A DNA stretch of 64,000 nucleotides from CAVTWS01 sp963732655 (lineage in GTDB: Bacteria; Actinomycetota; Acidimicrobiia; Acidimicrobiales; SHLQ01), in assembly GCA_963732655.1 (NCBI GenBank), contig CAVTAI010000013.1:558001-622000 (forward strand), read 5' to 3'. The position numbers and the translations under genes were made by a program. Below, piece after piece: positions 36,191-42,412 of this stretch (its first letter is position 1; each line of letters opens with the position of its first letter). The notes beneath the pieces are model-generated. The model saw nothing but the letters and a program-made list of their open reading frames with translations. It was not told where the DNA came from and ran no database searches.

Positions 36191-37171
36191 ATGGCCCCGA
36201 GCCCCGTGACCCGGCGCGGGCTGCTGGCCGGTCTCGTCGCCGGGGCGATCGCGGTGACCGTCGGCGCCGTTCTGGTCGGGGCGTCCGTGGAGTCACCGTT
36301 TCCCGAGCCGGGCCCGGGATTCGGCCGTGGTCCCGTCGTAGCGTCGACACCGGTCACGGCGGAATGGGCGGCGGCCGTCGACGGGTTGACGGCCGGCCTC
36401 GATCCCAGGAGCGCCAACGCCTGCCGGGCGGGTCGGCCGGACTGTCTCGATGCCGTCGTGGGGGAGATGGATGCCCGTCTCGGGCGTCTCGAATGCGGCC
36501 ATGCCGCACCGTTCGCGTTCACCTACCTCCAGATGACGAGGGGCGTCGAGGACCGCCTGGACGACCCGGACTTCTTCGCCGATCCGCGGATGCTGGCCCA
36601 GCTCGATGCCCTGTTCGCCCAGTTGTACTTCGACGCGTTCGACAACTGGGTGGCCGGACGACACGACGACGTACCCGGGGCGTGGCAGATGGCCTTCGCG
36701 GCCGCCGATGGACAAACGGCCAGCGCGGCCGCCGACCTCCTGCTCGGCATGAACGCGCACATCAGCCGCGATCTGGCCTACACCGTGGCCCTGGTGCTGG
36801 AGGCCGCTCCGGAGATGACGGCCGACCCGGCTGACTTCACCCTGGTGAACCGCGTGATCGCCGAGGTGAGGGGCCCGCTGCTCATCGCGGCCGCCGACCG
36901 GTTCGACCCGACCCTCGCCGACCTCGAGGCCGACCTCGCCCCGGATCCGGACCTCGACGCCGCCGCCCTCATCGGATTGTGGCGCGAGCGGGCGTTCGAT
37001 TTCGGGCGGCAGTTGGCCGAGGCGCCCACGACTGCGGAGAGGCGCGCCGTCGAGGCCGAGATCGAACGTGCGGCGGTCGCGTCGGCCGCGGCGATCCTCA
37101 ACGGCGACGCGGTGTTCGAGCGGGGCCTGCCGGCCGACGAGCGCCTCACCTACTGCGAACGCGCCCGCTGA
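36191..37171 (+). CDS. secreted or membrane-anchored DUF5995-like protein
   Basis: 326 residues from ATG 36191, 4 bases after the ABC transporter stop. The N-terminus TRRGLLAGLVAGAIAVTVGA has a twin-arginine-like start and one hydrophobic helix (export or anchor). The body is all-helical: EMDARLGRLECGHAAPFAFT, FAQLYFDAFDNWVAGR, MNAHISRDLAYTVAL and LWRERAFDFGRQLA. This pattern, with a conserved MNAHI-RDL segment, resembles the uncharacterised DUF5995 family; I am fairly but not fully sure. Probably co-transcribed with the FHA-ABC gene. Confidence 0.65.
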   Translation: MAPSPVTRRGLLAGLVAGAIAVTVGAVLVGASVESPFPEPGPGFGRGPVVASTPVTAEWAAAVDGLTAGLDPRSANACRAGRPDCLDAVVGEMDARLGRLECGHAAPFAFTYLQMTRGVEDRLDDPDFFADPRMLAQLDALFAQLYFDAFDNWVAGRHDDVPGAWQMAFAAADGQTASAAADLLLGMNAHISRDLAYTVALVLEAAPEMTADPADFTLVNRVIAEVRGPLLIAAADRFDPTLADLEADLAPDPDLDAAALIGLWRERAFDFGRQLAEAPTTAERRAVEAEIERAAVASAAAILNGDAVFERGLPADERLTYCERAR

Positions 37172-37290
37172 CCCTTCGCCCCGCCGCCCCCGAGGCTTCG
37201 GCGGTGGTCGCCAGCGTCGTCGCGCACCCTTGACGCACCCGGACTCCGAGCGCATGCTCGAATTCGTGACGCAATGGGAAGGAGAGACCC

Positions 37291-37893
37291 ATGTTCATTC
37301 AAGTCATCGAGGGCAAGGTCCGAGACGCCGAGGCCCTCCACAGGTGCCTGGAAGTGTGGGAACGGGAGCTGATGCCGGGAGCGATCGGCTACCTCGGCTC
37401 GACGGGAGGGTGCACGTCGGCAGGAGACTGCATCCTCATCGCCCGGTTCGAGAGCCAGGCCGCCGCCCGGCGTAACGCCGAGCGACCCGAGCAGACCGCC
37501 TGGTGGATGGAGACGGAGAAGTGCTTCGACGGTCCGGCTCGGTTCCACGACACAACCGACGTCCACGTCATGCAGCATGGTGATCTCAATCGGGCCCACT
37601 TCGTGCAGGCGATGGAGGGCCACGTCACCGACAAGAGTCGGGTAGAGGAGATCGAGCGGCGGGCCGATCAGATGCTCGGCACGATGCGACCGGACCTCCT
37701 GGGCACAGTGACTGCGTTCTTCGACGATGGCGATTTCACCGAGCTCGCCTACTTCACCGATGAGGGCGCCGCCCGTGATGCCGAGAAGCAGATGCCAACC
37801 GGCGAAGCCAAGGAGCTCTTCGACGAATTCCAGCGGGTCATGAAGGTCGAGCGCTACATCGACCTCCGTGACCCGTGGCTCGTCAGCACCTGA
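37291..37893 (+). CDS. tandem dimeric alpha+beta barrel (ABM-like) protein
   Basis: 200 residues from ATG 37291, preceded by GGAAGGAGAG. Two similar halves of about 95 residues each begin MFIQVIEGKVRDAEALHRCL and HFVQAMEGHVTDKSRVEEIE, so the gene is an internal duplication of a ferredoxin-like monooxygenase/stress-protein fold. No cofactor residues can be assigned. Such proteins often act as monooxygenase-like or ligand-binding dimers; here one chain may form the dimer on its own. It stands alone, with a 117-base gap from the previous gene. Confidence 0.72.
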   Translation: MFIQVIEGKVRDAEALHRCLEVWERELMPGAIGYLGSTGGCTSAGDCILIARFESQAAARRNAERPEQTAWWMETEKCFDGPARFHDTTDVHVMQHGDLNRAHFVQAMEGHVTDKSRVEEIERRADQMLGTMRPDLLGTVTAFFDDGDFTELAYFTDEGAARDAEKQMPTGEAKELFDEFQRVMKVERYIDLRDPWLVST

Positions 37894-38250
37894 CCCCCCT
37901 GAGTTCAGACCCGAGCGTCGACGCCATCATGGTGAGCGAGCGGCGAGGTATCCGAGGCACAGGTCGTAGATCTCCTGGCGGAGATCAGCCGTCAGAACGT
38001 CGGTCGTGACGTCGATCGCCACGGCACAACCGACGCCAGGACCACGAGCACCGCGCATGCGGCGCGCATCGACCGTCACGAAGGCGTTCGCTGGGGTTCG
38101 CCCCGTGGATCCCATGGTCGACGTTCGATCCCGCCGACTCATACCCACGCGGTACGACCGTACAGCCACCGTCTGGGCGCCGTGGACATCGCGCTCCGTG
38201 TCCCGCCACCACGCCGACTTGTGCTCGGCATGCGATGCCGGGCTGGAATG
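37894..38250. pseudogene. gene-free stretch with a remnant of the FHA-ABC gene 5' end
   Basis: No convincing gene. Bases 38150-38185 match 34071-34106 (the region before the FHA-ABC gene) at 31 of 36 positions. Bases 38198-38217 (GTGTCCCGCCACCACGCCGA) are identical to 34261-34280 inside its FHA domain, with further similarity to about 38248. About 145 bases present in the intact copy are missing between these blocks. An 80-codon reverse open frame (37927-38169) is not recognisable. Reads as a decayed partial duplication beside the ATPase gene. Confidence 0.65.
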
Positions 38251-39631
38251 TCACGCAAGCATGTCGTCGGCCGTGTAGCGACGGACGGTGCCGCCGGCCG
38301 CCGCGACGAAGTCGGGTGTGAACGAACGGCGCGCCCAGTAAGCGAGTTGGGCTCGTCGGGCGCGGTCGCCCAGGACCACCAACTTCGAATGAAGTTCGCG
38401 AAGGTGCCGGCCGGTTGCGGCGTCCGACCATTTGGCCTCTCCGACCAGCACCCATGTGCGACCCTGGACCGCCACGACGTCGAGTTCGACCTGTCGAGGA
38501 CGGTCGGTCCACCACCGTCCGACGATCGTGTCGGATGGGAGCTCACCTGACCGCACCAGGCGGACCATGTGCTCACGAGCCTCGTTCTCGAAGACGTCGG
38601 CGACGTGGGTCTGCCAGCGCGTCAGCGCGCGCTGGAGCACGGCGCGGCCTTGTCCACCCTCGATCAACTCAAGATCGCGTTCGATCACGGCAAACCAGAA
38701 GCGGAGGTAGGTATCGGCGACCTCGTGACGAGGCGTTGCGCTTCGGCTCTCGCCGATCGGCGTGACCCGCCGTGCCAGCCCGGCACGTTCGAGATACGAC
38801 AGAGTGCGGTCGATACGTTGTCCGGCGTGGTTGGTGATCTCGGAATGTCGGCTTGCGCCGCGCCCGATCGCGTACAGCGTGCGGCGGAATCCGGGAGCCT
38901 CGGGCAGATCCAGCAGCAAAGATGTCGCATTGGCGACGAGAGGTCCGAGGCCGTCGGTGGCAAGGTTCAGGAGGTTTTCACGAGTGGAGTCGGTCGTCGA
39001 CCAGCGATCGAGGAGAAGCGGGTATCCGCCTGTCGCGGCGAGAGCCTCGATGGCAGTTGCTCCATCGAGATGCAGATACGTGGCGGTTTCGTTGAGGTCG
39101 AAGGGGTCGAGTCGGAGTTGGCGATCGGGGCGGCCGTAGAGCGCTCCTCCGCTTGATGTCACCGTGTGAATGGTGCTCAGCGCCGAGCCGGTGAGGATGA
39201 CGACGAGGTGAGTGGGGTTGGTCTGCTGACGGGCACGGTCCCACGAGCGCTGCAATTGCGCTGCGAACGACGTGTCGCCGTCAATCAGGTAGGGCACCTC
39301 GTCGAGCACCACGACGACAGCCCGGTGCGTGGCGTGGTCGACGATCTGGTCCCACATGGCGGTCCACGAATCCGCCGAGGTCAGCGGCAGGCCTGCACTG
39401 TCACAGGCAAGCGCGGAAACTGGATCTCTCGGCGGCCGTCGGTTGGCGCGAAGCCGAGTGGTAGATGCCGACGACCTCCGCGGGAAGCGAGGACAGCAGA
39501 TGGCGAACAAGGTAGGTCTTGCCAACGCGACGGCGGCCGAAGAGCACCACGAGTCGAGGGAGTCCCGACCCTGCCTCATCGATCTCCTCGCCAAGTGCCC
39601 GCAGCTCTCGTTGTCGTCCGTGCAGTCTCAT
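38251..39631 (-). pseudogene. AAA ATPase with C-terminal nuclease-like domain (DUF234-type), one-base frameshift
   Basis: From ATG 39631: MRLHGRQRELRALGEEIDEA then Walker A VVLFGRRRVGKTYLVRHLL. Near 39425 one extra base shifts the frame. The protein continues with Walker B AVVVVLDEVPYLIDGD, the sensor LVVILTGSALS, a winged helix (GRGASRHSEITNHAGQRIDR) and a C-terminal domain REHMVRLVRS...VELDVVAVQGRTWVLVGEAK. The last contains the D-(x)n-E-A-K pattern of PD-(D/E)xK-like nucleases. Restored length is 459, normal for the archaeal-type ATPase/DUF234 family. It is divergent from the cas operon and shares its upstream region, including the mini-CRISPR target. Confidence 0.82.
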
Positions 39632-39690
39632 GAGCTCCACCCTACGGCTCGGGTATGACACGCCGTGTGTAGTAGGTGTGCACTGCGGAG

Positions 39691-39711
39691 CTCACACAAT
39701 CCCTAAACGTA
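39691..39711 (-). promoter_or_regulatory. predicted target of the mini-CRISPR RNA, upstream of the cas -35 box
   Basis: Read on the minus strand from 39708 downward, this DNA is GTTTAGGGATTGTGTGAG. The spacer-like segment at 39774 begins GTTTACGGATTCTGGCAG. Positions 1-5, 7-11, 13, 14, 17 and 18 match; 6, 12, 15 and 16 do not. Positions 6 and 12 are the ones type I effectors do not pair. The flanking triplet on the PAM side is TAC (39711-39709). The site ends 2 bases before the -35 at 39713. Confidence 0.65.
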
Positions 39712-39712
39712 G

Positions 39713-39742
39713 TTGACATGGTTCGCCAACTTTCGCTACCGT
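39713..39742 (+). promoter_or_regulatory. cas operon promoter
   Basis: A perfect -35 TTGACA at 39713-39718, an 18-base spacer, and -10 TACCGT at 39737-39742. Transcription should start near 39749, just before the degenerate repeat and about 95 bases before csb1. It is the best sigma-70-like promoter in the window. Confidence 0.75.
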
Positions 39743-39757
39743 GTCGGGTGTGGGGAA

Positions 39758-39835
39758 CCGGCCTCATTGCGGGGTTTACGGATTCTGGCAGGCGTGACCC
39801 TTAAGTGCGGGGCTCCGGTTCCTCGCCCGACGGAG
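39758..39835 (+). ncRNA. degenerate one-spacer mini-CRISPR (candidate Cas-regulating RNA)
   Basis: 39758-39773 (CCGGCCTCATTGCGGG) is identical to the last 16 bases of the array repeat, including the 8-base ATTGCGGG that would form the crRNA 5' handle. A 37-base spacer-like segment follows (39774-39810), within the array's own spacer range. Then comes a second degenerate repeat from 39811: GGCTCCGGTTCCTCGCCCGA aligns with the repeat's hairpin half, sharing CTCCGG, CCTCG and CCC, and can still fold CTCCG/CGGAG. It is transcribed from the cas promoter. The spacer's first 14 bases match DNA beside that promoter except at positions 6 and 12. This is the architecture of a crRNA-like guide for autorepression; the function is inferred. 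Confidence 0.68.
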
Positions 39836-39845
39836 GAGGCCGACC

Positions 39846-41027
39846 TTGGATGTCGAGCAGGTGATTGAACGGCTCGCCCGTGGGGTGACCCTTGCTGGCG
39901 AGGATGCGGGCATTCGCATCCAGGCCATCCTCGAGCCGGCGGCGGGACCAGGCGTCAAGGTCTTCCCACCCACGTATCCGTTCGGAACGGAGAGCCCCTA
40001 CGTCATCGAGGAGAGATACGAGGCGGGCGAATCGCGCTCGACGGTGCTCCTCGATTCCTACCAGTCCCAGGCCAACCGCTGTGAGCAGGCCTTGCTCGAC
40101 GCCGCCGACGATCGGAGCATCTCACTCCCGTTCCTCGACCTTCGAGCCGACATCGACGGCGTGCCCGTGCGCGTCACCAGCCTGCAGGCGCCCCACCGTG
40201 GTCCCGATGCCTACTTCCGTGACTCCGAGGACACGACGGGAACGGCGTTCGACGATTGCGATGTCGGGCAACGGCTTCGGCACGCCGACGCGCGGTCGGC
40301 TCGGGCTTTCTTCGAACTCGTGCCCACCGACCTCGTCTACGGATTCTGGGATAGCCACCGCGGAGGGCGAGGGGTGAAACTCGCTCGCTCCTACACGTCC
40401 GAGGTCGTCGGTCTCGATCCTCAGAAGGGGATGAGGGGCGCGATCCGGTTCGACCCATACAACATCGAGAAGGTGGAGATCGCCTTCCCGAAGAAGCAGC
40501 CAGGCGAGTTCGTCGTCGTCGGTGACGCCGGCGTACCAAAGGGCCAGCAGAAGGGCAAGCCGTCTGAGGTCGGGCATGGAAACGCCATCTCGACCGACGG
40601 TCCAGCGGGCGTGGCCATCGCCCTGGCCCGGCGATCCGCCTTCCTCAGCTTTGCCGGGCTGGCTCGTCTGCGGTTCCCTGATTCTGCTGGCGCTCCCGAC
40701 GGCGAGGCCGACAAGGCGGCCCGTGTGGCACTCGCCGCGCTGGCGTTGCTCGGTGACCGTCTCGCCTTCGGCGGACCGGCGTTGTTGCTGCGATCCGGAT
40801 GTGAGCTCGTTCCTCTGTCGGAAGAGATTGCGTGGCTCGGCCGCGGTGCCACTACCGAGGCGTTCACGATCGACACGTCGACGGCGATCGACCTGTGGGC
40901 CACGGCTCGTGCTCGCGCCGAGCAGCGCGGCTTCGTGTTCTCCGAGCCGGTGCCGCTTCGGCCCAAGGCGAATCTACGAGATCTGCTCGCCCACACGTTT
41001 GCCCTGCCGCCCGACGAGAGCGAGTGA
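39846..41027 (+). CDS. csb1: type I-G Cas7 (Csb1)
   Basis: 393 residues from TTG 39846, preceded by GGAGGAGG. Csb1 is the Cas7-type backbone protein of the type I-G (I-U) Cascade; it polymerises along the crRNA spacer. Csb1/GSU0053-type features: VKVFPPTYPFGTESPYVIEE, LLDSYQSQANRCEQALLDA, HRAPDA-like RGPDAYFRDSE, and a C-terminal helical region ANLRDLLAHTFALPPDE. First gene of a compact operon; csb2 starts 2 bases after its stop. Confidence 0.88.
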   Translation: MDVEQVIERLARGVTLAGEDAGIRIQAILEPAAGPGVKVFPPTYPFGTESPYVIEERYEAGESRSTVLLDSYQSQANRCEQALLDAADDRSISLPFLDLRADIDGVPVRVTSLQAPHRGPDAYFRDSEDTTGTAFDDCDVGQRLRHADARSARAFFELVPTDLVYGFWDSHRGGRGVKLARSYTSEVVGLDPQKGMRGAIRFDPYNIEKVEIAFPKKQPGEFVVVGDAGVPKGQQKGKPSEVGHGNAISTDGPAGVAIALARRSAFLSFAGLARLRFPDSAGAPDGEADKAARVALAALALLGDRLAFGGPALLLRSGCELVPLSEEIAWLGRGATTEAFTIDTSTAIDLWATARARAEQRGFVFSEPVPLRPKANLRDLLAHTFALPPDESE

Positions 41028-41029
41028 CG

Positions 41030-42412
41030 ATGGGCGAGCTGGCCATCGAGGTCCGGTTCGTGAACGGCTCCTTCGAGGCCGCCGACTTCGATGACCTCGA
41101 TCGCCCCGAGTGGCCACCGCACCCGAGCCGGCTCGTCTCGGCCTTGGTGTCGGTGGCCGACGACGAGCCCGAACTCCTCGACGCGATCCGCCGTCTCGAG
41201 GGTCTCGCTCCTCCGCGCATCGCCAGGTCCGCACGACACTCGGATTCGACCGATCGGGGCAACTTCGTGCCGACGAACGAGCTGGTGAAGGAGAAGTCGT
41301 ACCACGAATACCCCGGCCGGTCTGGCGCCGGTCAGCGTCGGTGGCCTCGCGTGTTCCCCGCCGAGCCCGTGGTGCAGTTCCGGTGGGTGGGCGACACGCC
41401 CAACGAGGATGCCGTAGCCGCGCTGTGCAGGCGATTGCCCTACCTGGGCAGATCCACCTGCCCGATCGTGGCCTGTGTCGTTGAGCCCGCAGAGGAGCCG
41501 CCTCCGGGTACCGAATGGATCGCGCCGACGGCGAGCAGGGTTTCCGTCGACGTGTCGGTGCCGCTGCCTGGCTATGTCGATGGGCTCATCGCCGCCCACC
41601 TCGCCGGGCGACAGCCTTGGGAGGTGACGCGAGGCTGGGTCGGGTACGGCCCGCCGGCTAACGAACCGGATCATCCACCAGCGCGCCAGTTCGACCGGTT
41701 CATCGTTTTCTCCGTATCCAATCGAACTCGACCGCCGGCGACTGCCGCTGTTCGTTACACGACTGCTCTTCGTCAGGCGCTGATCAAACGACTCGATGGT
41801 GGACCTGTTGCCCTGCACGGGCACGGCGACGTCGGCACCGACTGGCGACAGGTGGCGTGCCTCGCCCTTCCCGATGTTGGACACCCTCACGCCGACGGTC
41901 ACCTGCTCGGGTTCGCGCTTGCCGTGCCCCCAGGTGTCCCGGAGGCCGAGGTCCGCTCGATCCTGCGAGGCTTGATCGACGTGACCACCCTGACGGTAAG
42001 CGTCGGGCGCCCGGTCGAGCTTCACCGACGAGTTCAGGCCGGGTCCACGCCTGCGGCGCAGGGATTGCAGGAACACACATGGACAGGTCCCAGCCGGCAA
42101 TGGGTGAGTGCGCTACCGATGGTGCTCGACCGTCATGTCAAAGGCCCTCTGACCGATCAGTTCGTCGCGGTCAGCGTTGGCGATGCCGCGGTAAGAGCGG
42201 GCCTTCCGGTGCCCGAGTCGATCACGTGGTCGGCTCATCCGCTTCTGACTGGTGCTCCCGATCTGCGCCCGAACCAACGCATCCGACGCCCAGGCGAGAA
42301 AGCCAAGCCCGCCGTACACGTCCGCATTACCTTCGCCGAGGAAGTGGTGGGCCCCGTCGTTCTCGGCAACCTGCGCCACCTCGGACTTGGCTTGATGCGG
42401 CCAGACGCGTGA
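41030..42412 (+). CDS. csb2: type I-G Cas5-Cas6 fusion (Csb2)
   Basis: 460 residues from ATG 41030. The N-terminal half is Cas5-like (LAIEVRFVNGSFEAADFDDL, then WPPHPSRLVSALVSVA). The C-terminal half ends with the glycine-rich RAMP/Cas6-like motif NLRHLGLGLMRPD. In I-G systems this fusion both caps the 5' handle of the crRNA and supplies the endoribonuclease that cuts repeats, so it should process the array and probably the mini-CRISPR. The cas3 start overlaps its stop (GTGA). Confidence 0.87.
   Translation: MGELAIEVRFVNGSFEAADFDDLDRPEWPPHPSRLVSALVSVADDEPELLDAIRRLEGLAPPRIARSARHSDSTDRGNFVPTNELVKEKSYHEYPGRSGAGQRRWPRVFPAEPVVQFRWVGDTPNEDAVAALCRRLPYLGRSTCPIVACVVEPAEEPPPGTEWIAPTASRVSVDVSVPLPGYVDGLIAAHLAGRQPWEVTRGWVGYGPPANEPDHPPARQFDRFIVFSVSNRTRPPATAAVRYTTALRQALIKRLDGGPVALHGHGDVGTDWRQVACLALPDVGHPHADGHLLGFALAVPPGVPEAEVRSILRGLIDVTTLTVSVGRPVELHRRVQAGSTPAAQGLQEHTWTGPSRQWVSALPMVLDRHVKGPLTDQFVAVSVGDAAVRAGLPVPESITWSAHPLLTGAPDLRPNQRIRRPGEKAKPAVHVRITFAEEVVGPVVLGNLRHLGLGLMRPDA

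Noticed and set aside
37927..38169. An 80-codon reverse-strand gene in the gap before the ATPase
   Set aside because: No family resemblance, and it overlaps the decayed FHA-ABC duplicate, so chance coding is more likely.
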